From NCBI GenBank assembly GCA_009692725.1, contig SHYP01000017.1:1-23778 (forward strand): 23,778 bases of DNA, read 5' to 3'. The position numbers and the translations under genes are program-made. The notes beneath the pieces are model-generated. The model was given only the letters and a program-made list of their open reading frames with translations, was not told the DNA's origin and ran no database searches. Positions 14,547 through 21,688 of this stretch are shown here, one piece after another. This DNA comes from Dehalococcoidia bacterium. GTDB lineage: Bacteria > Chloroflexota > Dehalococcoidia > UBA2979. The first letter of the stretch is position 1, and the number at the start of each line of letters is the position of its first letter.

Positions 14547-15005
14547 CTACCCCTCGACCCCCAACGCGACGAACACCGCCGCGAACTGCTCCGCCACCCC
14601 CGGCTGGTAGTGCGGCAGCGCCTCCACCACCACGCCGTCCGCGCCGATCACGAACACCGCCCGCCGCGCTCGCCGCCCCTCCGCGTCGACGACCCCGTAC
14701 GCCCGCGCGAGCGCCAGCTCGGGGTCGCTCCCTAGCGGGAACGGCAGCCCGCCGAGCCGCGCCGCGAACGCCCGATGCGACGCCAGCCCGTCAGCCGACA
14801 CCGCCAGCACGTGCGACCCCAGCTCCCGCACGAGCGCGTGCTCGTCGCGGAAGCCGCGCAGCTGCGTCGTGCACGTCGGCGTCGCGTCTTCGCTGTAAAA
14901 CACCAGCACCAGCGGCCCCTGCGCCAGCAGCTCGTCCAGCCGCCGCGGCCCCTCCGTTGTCTCGATGCTGAACGCCGGCGCGCGCTCCCCAACCGCGACG
15001 CTCAC
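14547..15005 (-). CDS. Peroxiredoxin, Bcp/PrxQ-like
   Basis: A 152-residue thiol peroxidase that reduces hydrogen peroxide or alkyl hydroperoxides. From GTG 15005: GERAPAFSIETTEGPRRL, LVLVFYSEDATPTCTTQLRG with peroxidatic C45 and its T42, GSHVLAVSADGLASHRAFA, and RAVFVIGADGVV. The resolving Cys found five residues after the first in many PrxQ proteins is Leu here, and no other Cys is present, so it should work as a one-Cys type with an external thiol. The GTG overlaps the stop of the methyltransferase gene by four bases (coupling). A much longer upstream frame is an antisense artefact. Confidence 0.9.
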   Translation of the reverse strand: MSVAVGERAPAFSIETTEGPRRLDELLAQGPLVLVFYSEDATPTCTTQLRGFRDEHALVRELGSHVLAVSADGLASHRAFAARLGGLPFPLGSDPELALARAYGVVDAEGRRARRAVFVIGADGVVVEALPHYQPGVAEQFAAVFVALGVEG

Positions 15006-16216
15006 CGCGCGCCTCCGCCTACTTGCGCCGGCGGCAGGCCGCCGCCGAGGCACCGTAACCCGTTGAGCGGCGCGTCCTTCGCCTGCACCAGCACGCGAAT
15101 GCGCCCCAGCCCGGCAGAGTCGGACAGCGTCTCTACCGCACGCCGCGCCGCGAAGAACGCACCCGCGTCGTCTGCCGCGCGAGCGCGCGCCACGGCCAGC
15201 GCCTCGCCGCTGCCCAGCCACGCGAGCGCCTCCGCCTGGCTCACCGTGGGCGCGCCCGCGCAGCCTGCTGCCTCGCCCGCCCGCGCGAGCGTCGTGAGGT
15301 CCACGTGCGCCGTGAGGTCCGTCTCCCCCGGCCGCGCCAGCGGATCGGGCTGCGGACTGTGCCCGCGAAACGCCATCAACGTGCCCATGCGCCGCCACGG
15401 CGCGTACAGCGCCTGCGCCTCGTACCCGTAGTCGATGGTCACGAGGTACCCGCGCCCGAGCCGCCGCGCCAGCCCCCGCAGCAACGCCGGCGCAGCGAGC
15501 GACACCTCCGCTCGGCACCCCTCGCCCGGCTCCGCCTCCGCTGCCGCGAGCTGCGCCGCGATCGCGGGCGTGCTCGCCGCGCCGAGCTCGAACACGAGCC
15601 CACCGCCCGCCGCCGCCGCCACGTACCACTCGCACAGCTCCGCGCCCCGCCGCTCGACCACGTGCACCGGCAGCGCGTCGAACAGCTCGTTGCTCAGCAC
15701 CACGCCCTGCACGACGTCCGTCCGCGCGAGCCACGCGTCGAGCAGCGCGTGCTCAGCGTGCAGCTCGTGCGCCGCGAGCCGCGCGCGCTGCGCCTCCACG
15801 CGTCGCGCGTGTACATCCACGAGCGTTGCGCGCGTCGCCGCGTAGCAGTCCGGCGCACGCTCGCGCAGCCACCCGAGCAGCGCGACCGCGAACGCCCCGG
15901 ACCCCGCCCCCACCTCGACGACGTCGAACGGCGCGGGCCGCCCCAGCCGCTCCCAGCACTCCGCGACCTGTCGCGCCCACAGATACCCGAAGATCGGGTG
16001 CACCTCCGGCGACGTCTCGAAGTCGCCCGCCGCGCCCCACCCGAGCTCCGCCCGGCTGTAGTAGCCGTGCTCCGGATGCCCGAGCGCCAGCGCCATGAAG
16101 CGCGCGAACGTGATCGGCCCGCTCGCCGCGATCTCCGCCGCGATCACCCCCGCCAGCGGAGTCGCCCGCTCCGCCAGCGCAAAGTCATCGAACCCGACCG
16201 GCTCATCGCCCACCAC
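15002..16216 (-). CDS. MidA/NDUFAF7-type SAM-dependent methyltransferase
   Basis: A 404-residue class I methyltransferase of the MidA (DUF185) family, whose mitochondrial members dimethylate an arginine of the complex I 49-kDa subunit during assembly. Seen: SGPITFARFMALALGHPEHG near the N-terminus, GDFETSPEVHPIFG (64-77), SAM motif VVEVGAGSGAFA (99-110), SNELFDALPVHVV, GYLVTIDYGYEAQALY and DLTAHVDLTTLARAGEAAG. All match family order and length. It heads the seven-gene operon. The bacterial substrate is not known; the NuoG/I pair downstream makes a complex I-like target attractive (inference). The start is GTG, and another GTG follows immediately. Confidence 0.88.
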   Translation of the reverse strand: MVGDEPVGFDDFALAERATPLAGVIAAEIAASGPITFARFMALALGHPEHGYYSRAELGWGAAGDFETSPEVHPIFGYLWARQVAECWERLGRPAPFDVVEVGAGSGAFAVALLGWLRERAPDCYAATRATLVDVHARRVEAQRARLAAHELHAEHALLDAWLARTDVVQGVVLSNELFDALPVHVVERRGAELCEWYVAAAAGGGLVFELGAASTPAIAAQLAAAEAEPGEGCRAEVSLAAPALLRGLARRLGRGYLVTIDYGYEAQALYAPWRRMGTLMAFRGHSPQPDPLARPGETDLTAHVDLTTLARAGEAAGCAGAPTVSQAEALAWLGSGEALAVARARAADDAGAFFAARRAVETLSDSAGLGRIRVLVQAKDAPLNGLRCLGGGLPPAQVGGGAR

Positions 16217-16312
16217 GACGTGATCCTACCGCCCGTACGCCCGAGCGCGCCTCCGCACGGGGCGAAGCGCTCTTGGTCGTTGAGCACAACACGCCTGCGG
16301 GCGCTCCGTGGC

Positions 16313-16339
16313 CTGGAGCCGCCCGTCACGGCGAGTGAC
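16313..16339 (+). repeat. 27-bp direct repeat, left copy
   Basis: Matches 16458-16484 at 26 of 27 positions (single C/T difference) and contains CGTCACGGCGAGTGAC. It is followed after 9 bases by a second GCGAGTGACCCCC block that is also repeated on the right. The pair brackets repeat copy 8. Confidence 0.75.
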
Positions 16340-16357
16340 CCCGTTAGGGCGAGTGAC

Positions 16358-16402
16358 CCCCCCTCGCCCCGTCCCGGGGAGAGGGGGCCGGGGGGTGAGG
16401 GC
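16358..16402 (+). repeat. G-rich palindromic repeat, copy 8
   Basis: Four G-runs, with centre CGTCC. It lies between the GDPD-like gene end (68 bases away) and the MidA operon start, and is flanked by 27-bp direct repeats. Confidence 0.85.
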
Positions 16403-16457
16403 TCCCCGATGCGCGCCCGCGCCGAGTTGCGCCCCCCTCCGCGGACCCCCGTCACCC

Positions 16458-16484
16458 CTGGAGCTGCCCGTCACGGCGAGTGAC
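16458..16484 (+). repeat. 27-bp direct repeat, right copy
   Basis: Right-hand partner of 16313-16339. It overlaps the last codons and stop (16471-16473) of the GDPD-like gene. GCGAGTGACCCCC recurs at 16492-16504, parallel to the left side. Confidence 0.75.
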
Positions 16485-17142
16485 TGACCTCGCGAGTGAC
16501 CCCCGCCAGCACCCCGACCGAGTTACTGGTCAGCGAGTCCACACCCCACGCCACCAGCTCCGCCGCGCGCGCCGGGTCGTCGACGGTCCACGCGCCCACG
16601 CTCGGCGCCCACTGCCGCAGCCCCGCCACCTCCGCCGCCGAGTGCAGCAGCGTATGCCGCACCATCACCGCCGTCGGCGCCAGCGAGCCCTCGATCTGCC
16701 CCTGCACGAACCGCCGCAGCTGCCCCTCCGACCGCACCGAGTACGCCACGCGCACCCCCGGCAGCCATGCCCGCAGCCGGTCCGCGATCACCCACGCCTC
16801 GCACGTGATCAGCACGTGCGAGCGCTCCGGCAGCCGGTGCAGCGCGGCAGCGATGTCCGGCGCGGGGTCGCCGAGCCATGACCGCAGGTCGATCACCAGC
16901 TCGGCGCGGCCGTGCACCGCCGCCAGCAGGTTCGCCAGCGTCACGCCATCGCGCGCGTCCGTATGCACGCCGCGCCTGCTCACCGCCAGCGGCAGCGGCC
17001 ACAGCGGCCGCGCGTGCTGCGCGTACGCGTGGCCCGCGCGCACCCACAGGTCCGCCTCGATCGCATCGATCGCCGGATGCTCGGCCAGTGCCAGCGTCGC
17101 CTGCAGATTGCCGGCCGCGTGCAGGATGCGCGTGACCGCCAC
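16471..17142 (-). CDS. Glycerophosphodiester phosphodiesterase-like protein
   Basis: A 223-residue GDPD-fold protein from GTG 17142. The catalytic pattern is present in reduced form: H8 (HAAGN in place of the usual HRG), E29 and D31 (IEADLWVRAGH), H43 (AQHARP), plus ELVIDLRSWL, HVLITCEAW and the late AWTVDDPARAAELVAWGVDS. Family members hydrolyse glycerophosphodiesters to glycerol 3-phosphate and an alcohol; the altered H-R-G makes substrate and activity uncertain. There is no signal peptide, so cytoplasmic. The gene follows YjbQ by 8 bases. Its last residues come from the repeated segment at 16458-16504. Confidence 0.75.
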   Translation of the reverse strand: MAVTRILHAAGNLQATLALAEHPAIDAIEADLWVRAGHAYAQHARPLWPLPLAVSRRGVHTDARDGVTLANLLAAVHGRAELVIDLRSWLGDPAPDIAAALHRLPERSHVLITCEAWVIADRLRAWLPGVRVAYSVRSEGQLRRFVQGQIEGSLAPTAVMVRHTLLHSAAEVAGLRQWAPSVGAWTVDDPARAAELVAWGVDSLTSNSVGVLAGVTREVSHSP

Positions 17143-17150
17143 CGCGCGAG

Positions 17151-17672
17151 CTATGCGCCTGCCACGCCCATCGCGTGCAGCTGCACCGTGCGCCGCCGCG
17201 CGTGATCCAGCTCCACGAGGAACACGCTCTGCCACAGCCCCAGCGTCAGTTCGCCCGCGCGGATCGGGATCGTCTCGCTCGTCCCCAGGAACAGGTGCTG
17301 ACAGTGGGCGTGGCCGTTCTCACGCTCGTCCGCCGTCATGTTCACTGTGCGGATGGAGAAGTCGTTGTGCTCGTAGTAGTCGTCCGCCGGCGCCAGCCGC
17401 CGCAGCACCCGCGCCATGTCGTTCAACAGCAGCGGCTCGTGCTCGTTCACCACCACCGCCGCCGTCGTGTGCAACGACACCACCGCGACCTGCCCGTCGA
17501 CGATTTCCGCCGCCGTCACGAACCGCCGCACGTCCGCCGTGATGTCGATGAACTGCAGCGCGTGCTCAGTGTCGTAGTCGATCGTGTCGTACACCACGCG
17601 GAACTCGCTCGCCGGCGCGCGCACAATGCGCGACGGCGCCCGCTCGCTCGCTCGCTCCGGCTGCTCACGCAT
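17151..17672 (-). CDS. YjbQ/UPF0047 family protein
   Basis: A 173-residue protein with all YjbQ signatures: H68 in SLHTTAAVVVNEHEP (with E77, H78), RENGHAHCQHLFLG (H121, H123, H126) and LGLWQSVFLVELD. The family has a trimeric fold with a histidine-lined pocket and is annotated as having secondary thiamine phosphate synthase activity; the physiological role is unsettled. ATG 17672 is used, although the first 20 residues (ERASERAPSR, from a GCTC tandem) are poorly conserved and a later start is possible. Confidence 0.9.
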   Translation of the reverse strand: MREQPERASERAPSRIVRAPASEFRVVYDTIDYDTEHALQFIDITADVRRFVTAAEIVDGQVAVVSLHTTAAVVVNEHEPLLLNDMARVLRRLAPADDYYEHNDFSIRTVNMTADERENGHAHCQHLFLGTSETIPIRAGELTLGLWQSVFLVELDHARRRTVQLHAMGVAGA

Positions 17673-17809
17673 GGCGGTCCCTATCCGTCGAGCGCACTCG
17701 CATCCGAGCGCACTGCGCTACACAGGCTGCGTCGCAGCCACGACGCGAACACTTGCGCCCGCGCATCGAGCCTATCAGCGACCCTCGGCTCACGCCACCG
17801 CGGCCGCGC

Positions 17810-18643
17810 TTAGCCTGCGCCGATCTGCCGGCGCAGCGCGCGCACCGCCTCGTCCACCGTGCGAATGTCGCGCGCCGACCCACGATACCGCACGTACGCC
17901 TCCAGATCCGCGAGCGCCGCCCCGTACTCGCCCAGCCGCTCCCGCAGCATCCCGCGGTCGCGCCGCTCGTCCAGGTCCCACGGCCACAGCGCCAGCAACA
18001 GCTCGATCGCGCGTCCCGCGCGCTCCTCGTCGCCGCCTTGCAGGTAGCCGGCCTTGAGGTTCTGCAGCACCCGCGCCACCGTCTGGCGCGCGGTGATCGG
18101 CTCCAGGTGATGCTCGCGGAACGGCGTCCGCCGCCCGTACACGTTGCGCACCAGGCGCCGGCAATCGTCTGCGGACAGCACCCGCCCTGCCTCGAACGGA
18201 TCGACGAACACGCCGTCCGCTCCGCCCGCCCGCACGACCACGTGCCCCGGCAACCCCACCACGTCCGCTGCGAGCCCCGCGCCGCGCAGCACCGCGACGT
18301 ACACGATCGCCAGCGACACCGGGATCCCGGAGCCGCGGTCCAGCACGTCGTTCAGGTACAGGTTGCGCGGGTCGCCGTACGTCTCGCGGTCCCCGCGCAG
18401 TCCGCACTCCTCGAACAGCAGGGTGCTCGCCGCGCGCAGCTGCGACGCCAGCGCGTCCGCCGGGTGCACCCGCGCCTCGAGCCGCCGCCCGAGCTCGCCG
18501 ATGCGCTGCTCGTACGCGTCGATATCCAGCGCCGGATACTCCGCACGCGCCACCAGCAGCGCGGCCCGCACAAGCGGCGCCTCCGCCGTCGGCCCGCTCA
18601 CCGCCGCGCGAAACTGCTCCAGCGTCTCCGCGAACGCCGTCAT
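17810..18643 (-). CDS. SirB1-family transglutaminase-like/TPR protein
   Basis: A 277-residue protein. The core RNLYLNDVLDRGSGIPVSLA (93-112), GLPGHVVVRAG with H134 and VFVDPFEAGRVLS (D148) matches the SirB1/transglutaminase-like region, but the catalytic Cys of true transglutaminases is replaced by Ser (IPVSL), as usual in this family. The C-terminus has a TPR-like helical segment (RAIELLLALWPWDLDERRDR, then GEYGAALADLEAYVRY). Cytoplasmic; function unknown. Its ATG overlaps the PlsY-like gene's TGA by four bases. Confidence 0.87.
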   Translation of the reverse strand: MTAFAETLEQFRAAVSGPTAEAPLVRAALLVARAEYPALDIDAYEQRIGELGRRLEARVHPADALASQLRAASTLLFEECGLRGDRETYGDPRNLYLNDVLDRGSGIPVSLAIVYVAVLRGAGLAADVVGLPGHVVVRAGGADGVFVDPFEAGRVLSADDCRRLVRNVYGRRTPFREHHLEPITARQTVARVLQNLKAGYLQGGDEERAGRAIELLLALWPWDLDERRDRGMLRERLGEYGAALADLEAYVRYRGSARDIRTVDEAVRALRRQIGAG

Positions 18644-19212
18644 CGCCCGCCGCGCGCCGGCTGGAAGCCCTCGAAGCGAATGATCTTTAACAGCGTGAAC
18701 CCGACGATCACCATCGACCCGACGACCTTCACATCAGGCTCCTGCGACACCAGCCACAGCGGCACGAACGCGGCGAGCCCCACGAGCCCGCCGATGCGCC
18801 GCTGTCGCGTCAGCCCCCACACCGTGAACCCGAGCGCGGCCATCAGCACCGTCTCGCGCGGCAGCAGCGCGAGCAGCGCTCCGAACGCCGCCGCGGTACC
18901 GTTCCCGCCGTCCAGTCGCAAGAAGACCGAGTAGTCGTGCCCGAGCACCGCGATCATGCCGGCCAGCACCGCCACCGAGTCGTCCAGCCCCGCCGCGTAC
19001 GCCAGCGTGACCGCCGCCATCCCCTTCGTAACGTCCCCCGCCGCCACGATCAATGCCGCGCGCAGGCCGACGCTGTCCAGCACGTTCATCGTGCCGGGAT
19101 TGCCGGTGCCCATGCTGCGGATGTCCCGCCCTGTGAGCGCATACACGGCGACGTACGACGTGGGGATCGCGCCCAGCACGTACGCCGCCACCAGTACCGC
19201 CGCGACCTCCAC
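18640..19212 (-). CDS. PlsY-like acyl-phosphate glycerol-3-phosphate acyltransferase (diverged)
   Basis: A 190-residue integral membrane protein with about six helices. PlsY adds the first acyl chain to glycerol 3-phosphate using acyl phosphate. Family segments are recognisable: LGAIPTSYVAVYALTGRDIR, GTGNPGTMNVL (usual GSGN.GATN), GDVTKG and GHDYSVFLRL. The third motif is altered: DGGNGTAAAFG at 101-111 where PlsY normally has KGGKGVAT, losing both lysines. The start is GTG at 19212. It could be a PlsY paralogue with other acyl-transfer duty. It is coupled with the SirB1 gene. Confidence 0.8.
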   Translation of the reverse strand: MEVAAVLVAAYVLGAIPTSYVAVYALTGRDIRSMGTGNPGTMNVLDSVGLRAALIVAAGDVTKGMAAVTLAYAAGLDDSVAVLAGMIAVLGHDYSVFLRLDGGNGTAAAFGALLALLPRETVLMAALGFTVWGLTRQRRIGGLVGLAAFVPLWLVSQEPDVKVVGSMVIVGFTLLKIIRFEGFQPARGGR

Positions 19213-19332
19213 GCCGTCCCTCCCTCGCGCGGTCGAGGATACGCAACGCCCCCCAGTGTCGACAAGCCGTGCCGGGCCCAGCGCGTCCCCGCGATCGGCT
19301 GCGCGGCGTGCGGCGCCTCGGCGCGCCCGGCG

Positions 19333-19755
19333 TCATTCGACGATGACGCTGCCCGCCATCTCCGCGTGGATCGAGCACTTGTAGGCGAACGTCCCCGCCC
19401 GCGCGAACTCCTGGCTGAACGTTGCGCCTGGCGCGATGTTGCCCGATTTGAACGACCCGTCGTTGGCCGTCACCGTGTGCGGCACCTCGTCGCGATTCGT
19501 CCACGTCACTCGCGTGCCGGCCTTCACCCGCGCCGGCGCCCCGAACGAGCGGCTCGCGATGGACACCTGCCCGCCGCCGCTGGCTGCGGTTGCTGTCGTT
19601 GTGCCCGCCGCCGCCGTCCTCGGCGTCGCGGTGCCGGCCGGTGCCGCCGCGCCAGCGTCCTCGTCGTCGCCGCCGCACGCGACCGCTGCCGCCGCCAGCA
19701 CCAGCGCCGACGCCGCGCGTCGTGCCTGCGTCCTCACCACCGCCACTGCCCACAT
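19333..19755 (-). CDS. Cupredoxin-like copper lipoprotein
   Basis: A 140-residue exported blue-copper type protein. It has a basic N-terminus, a hydrophobic core ASALVLAAAAVAC and a lipobox ending at C27, a Thr/Ala/Gly linker (about 30-60), then a plastocyanin-like fold with type 1 ligands H93 (EVPHTVTAND), C127, H130 and M133 (YKCSIHAEMAG). It probably carries electrons at the outer face of the membrane. ATG 19755 is preceded by AGGAG at 8 bases; longer upstream frames include repeat copy 9 and were dismissed. It lies in a single-gene unit. Confidence 0.9.
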   Translation of the reverse strand: MWAVAVVRTQARRAASALVLAAAAVACGGDDEDAGAAAPAGTATPRTAAAGTTTATAASGGGQVSIASRSFGAPARVKAGTRVTWTNRDEVPHTVTANDGSFKSGNIAPGATFSQEFARAGTFAYKCSIHAEMAGSVIVE

Positions 19756-19827
19756 CCACGTATCTCCTGCCTTGTTGTCTCGCACACCACCGGCCGCAGG
19801 CCCAAGCGCGTCTATGTCCGCGCTCGC

Positions 19828-19874
19828 TCCCCCTCGCCCCGCCCCGCGGGGAGAGGCGGCCGGGGGGTGAGGGC
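19828..19874 (+). repeat. G-rich palindromic repeat, copy 9
   Basis: Between the cupredoxin gene and the stop of the next minus-strand gene (45 bases away). One G-run is broken (AGGCGGCC), leaving three clear runs. The hairpin arms are otherwise well kept. Confidence 0.83.
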
Positions 19875-19903
19875 TCCGGGTCGCAACGAGCGGGTCCGGG
19901 AGG

Positions 19904-19921
19904 AAGGCGGCGCGCCGCCTT
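19904..19921. terminator. 18-bp perfect palindrome at a stop codon
   Basis: AAGGCGGCGCGCCGCCTT is self-complementary and overlaps the TAA of the gene at 19920. As RNA it could fold as a short GC hairpin with a reduced loop; no T-run follows. A weak terminator candidate. Confidence 0.3.
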
Positions 19922-20336
19922 AATCCGCGAAGCGGTGGAACACGCCCTCGCCCGCTGGCGGCCGCACCGCCGCCGGCGCGGTCTCGACGGTCCACACCGC
20001 CGGCCGCGGCGCACCCGCGCTGACCTCGCGTGCACCCCCGCGCAGCAGCCCGATCACCGGCTCGAGCTCCCGGCTCGCCGCGATCAGCGAGAAGTTCACC
20101 ACGAACGCCGCCAGCCACGCCGGCACCCCCAGGTACGACCAGGGCCGATCGTTCACGCGTAGCGCCGCCACCAGCCCCGGCACCACGTCGCGGCCACGCA
20201 CCGTGATCTGCGCGGCCTGCAGCCGCAGTGGCTCCCCCGCCGCCGCCTGCTCGCGCCCGGCTGCGGCTACCCGCCCCGCTACCGCCCCCAGCAGCGCGCA
20301 CGCCGCCGCCGTCGCCATCGAACGTGCAAAGCCCAT
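19920..20336 (-). CDS. Uncharacterised membrane-associated protein
   Basis: A 138-residue frame from ATG 20336 with GAGG 6 bases upstream. A signal-like start MGFARSMATAAACALLGAVA is followed by a polar stretch (REQAAAGEPLRLQAAQITVR), a hydrophobic segment VPAWLAAFVVNFSLIAA that may cross or lie on the membrane, and a Pro/Ala-rich end. No family recognised. Organised hydrophobicity, a ribosome site and divergent placement from the aquaporin promoter support it. Confidence 0.58.
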   Translation of the reverse strand: MGFARSMATAAACALLGAVAGRVAAAGREQAAAGEPLRLQAAQITVRGRDVVPGLVAALRVNDRPWSYLGVPAWLAAFVVNFSLIAASRELEPVIGLLRGGAREVSAGAPRPAVWTVETAPAAVRPPAGEGVFHRFAD

Positions 20337-20415
20337 AGGCGCCTCTGCCGCGGAACGTAGGCACGAGCGCCGTCCACGTCAACGCCCGCTCCACCTGCAG
20401 ATCTGTACACTTGTA

Positions 20416-20445
20416 TTGACTTGTGAGTGGATCCTTGCTTAGATA
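20416..20445 (+). promoter_or_regulatory. Promoter of the aquaporin-CrcB operon
   Basis: TTGACT (20416-20421) and TTAGAT (20439-20444), 17 bases apart; TAGATA one base later is an equally good -10. The -35 matches five of six consensus positions and lies in a distinctly AT-richer patch that contains the near-duplicate ACTTGTATTGACTTGT. The start codon is 50 bases downstream. Confidence 0.6.
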
Positions 20446-20493
20446 CGCACGCAGCCGGTGGACGGCCCGCAGCAGCGGCACCGCGGGGGAACG

Positions 20494-21168
20494 ATGAACA
20501 CCCAGCTTGCGCGTCGCCTCACCGCCGAGTTCATCGGCACATTCGCACTCATCTTCATCGGCGCGGGCGCGATCATCACCGGCGCGGGATTGATCGGCGT
20601 GGCCCTTGCGCACGGCCTCGCGATCGCGATCATGATCACCGCCTTCGGTCGCGTCTCCGGCGGCCACTTCAACCCCGCGGTCACTATCGGCGTGTGGGCC
20701 ACCCGGCGCATCGCCTCCCTCGACGCAGCGGCCTACATCGTCGTGCAGCTGCTCGCCGGGATCGCTGGAGCCCTCGCCCTGCTCATGTTCCCGGAGACGC
20801 TGCGCGATGTCGCCAACGGCGTCCCCGCGCTCTCCGGCGTGGACTTCATGCAGGGCGTGGCGATCGAGATCGTGCTTACGTTCTTCCTCGTCATCGCCAT
20901 CTTCGGCACCGCCGTCGACCGCCACGCCCCGCAGGTCGGCGGCTTCGCGATCGGCCTCACCATCACCATGGACATCTTCGCTGGCGGCCGCCTCACCGGC
21001 GCCGCCATGAACCCGGCGCGCGCCTTCGGTCCCGCGCTCGTCAACGGTGCCTGGGACGACCACCTCGTCTGGTGGATCGGCCCGATCATCGGCGCCGTGC
21101 TCGCCGCACTGCTCTACCACTACGTCTTCTTCGACGACGAGCAGCGCGCCGAGGTGTTGGCAAGTTGA
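20494..21168 (+). CDS. Aquaporin (MIP family), TIP-like filter
   Basis: A 224-residue six-helix channel. The two NPA boxes, GHFNPAVT (N60-A62) and GAAMNPARAFGPAL (N173-A175), are intact, with the filter Arg R176. By alignment to E. coli AqpZ (F43, H174, T183, R189) the narrow-filter residues are H40, I161, A170 and R176, a His-Ile-Ala-Arg set like plant tonoplast intrinsic proteins rather than AqpZ or GlpF. The DIFAGGRLTGAAMNPARAF stretch also resembles TIPs. Water, and possibly ammonia, urea or peroxide, are plausible cargoes. ATG 20494 follows GGGGGA; an upstream GTG (20458) is possible. It is the first gene of an operon with crcB. Confidence 0.9.
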   Translation: MNTQLARRLTAEFIGTFALIFIGAGAIITGAGLIGVALAHGLAIAIMITAFGRVSGGHFNPAVTIGVWATRRIASLDAAAYIVVQLLAGIAGALALLMFPETLRDVANGVPALSGVDFMQGVAIEIVLTFFLVIAIFGTAVDRHAPQVGGFAIGLTITMDIFAGGRLTGAAMNPARAFGPALVNGAWDDHLVWWIGPIIGAVLAALLYHYVFFDDEQRAEVLAS

Positions 21169-21225
21169 GCGCGCACGATGCCAGCCCCGATGCCCTTGCG
21201 GATGGCCGCCCGGATGGCCTGCTAG

Positions 21226-21600
21226 ATGACACTGTGGCTCGCGGTCGCGCTCGGCGGCGCATTCGGCTCGGTGGCGCGCTACGCCGCAGCACGCGCGATC
21301 ATCGCGACGGTCGGGCCCAGCGCCTGGGCTACGCTGTTCGTCAACGTCACTGGCTCGCTGCTGCTCGGTTTCGTCGCCGGTGCGACAGAGCTGCGTCCGC
21401 AGACCTCGGCGGTGCTGCGCACCGGCATCACCGCTGGGGTGCTCGGCGGCTACACGACGTTCTCGACCTACATGTACGAGTCGGCGCGCCTGCTCGAAAC
21501 CGGGAGCGCGTTCTGGGCCTCCGCGAACCTGCTCGGCAGCCTCGCCCTCGGTCTCGCTGCGATGTTCGCGGGGCTCGCGCTCGGACGTGCGCTCGCGTAG
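21226..21600 (+). CDS. crcB: Fluoride channel CrcB/Fluc
   Basis: A 124-residue four-helix protein of the Fluc family, which forms dual-topology dimers exporting fluoride. Conserved signs: ALGGAFGSVARYAAAR, the pore Asn in LFVNVTGSLLLG, and GVLGGYTTFSTYMYES with the Phe/Thr track. It starts at ATG 21226, 57 bases after the aquaporin stop, so it is presumably co-transcribed. No crcB riboswitch-like structure was recognised upstream. A single copy is present, so it is presumably a homodimer. Confidence 0.93.
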   Translation: MTLWLAVALGGAFGSVARYAAARAIIATVGPSAWATLFVNVTGSLLLGFVAGATELRPQTSAVLRTGITAGVLGGYTTFSTYMYESARLLETGSAFWASANLLGSLALGLAAMFAGLALGRALA

Positions 21601-21688
21601 CGCAGCTCATCGGCGCCCGCGTGGCGCCGTACCCCAGACGCCGATAGCTGCCGAATTACCCCCGCCGCACGGCAGCTGTTGGCTAGAG

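Noticed and set aside
17641..17656. GCTC tandem tract at the start of YjbQ as a phase-variable repeat
   Set aside because: Only about four units, in frame-neutral poorly conserved residues; no sign of variation can be seen from one sequence.
1906..19874. Repeats considered as a CRISPR array
   Set aside because: Copies are kilobases apart with genes between, no regular spacers, no cas genes.
20446..20493. Fluoride riboswitch before the aquaporin-CrcB operon
   Set aside because: The leader is only about 50 bases and lacks the recognisable conserved pseudoknot segments.
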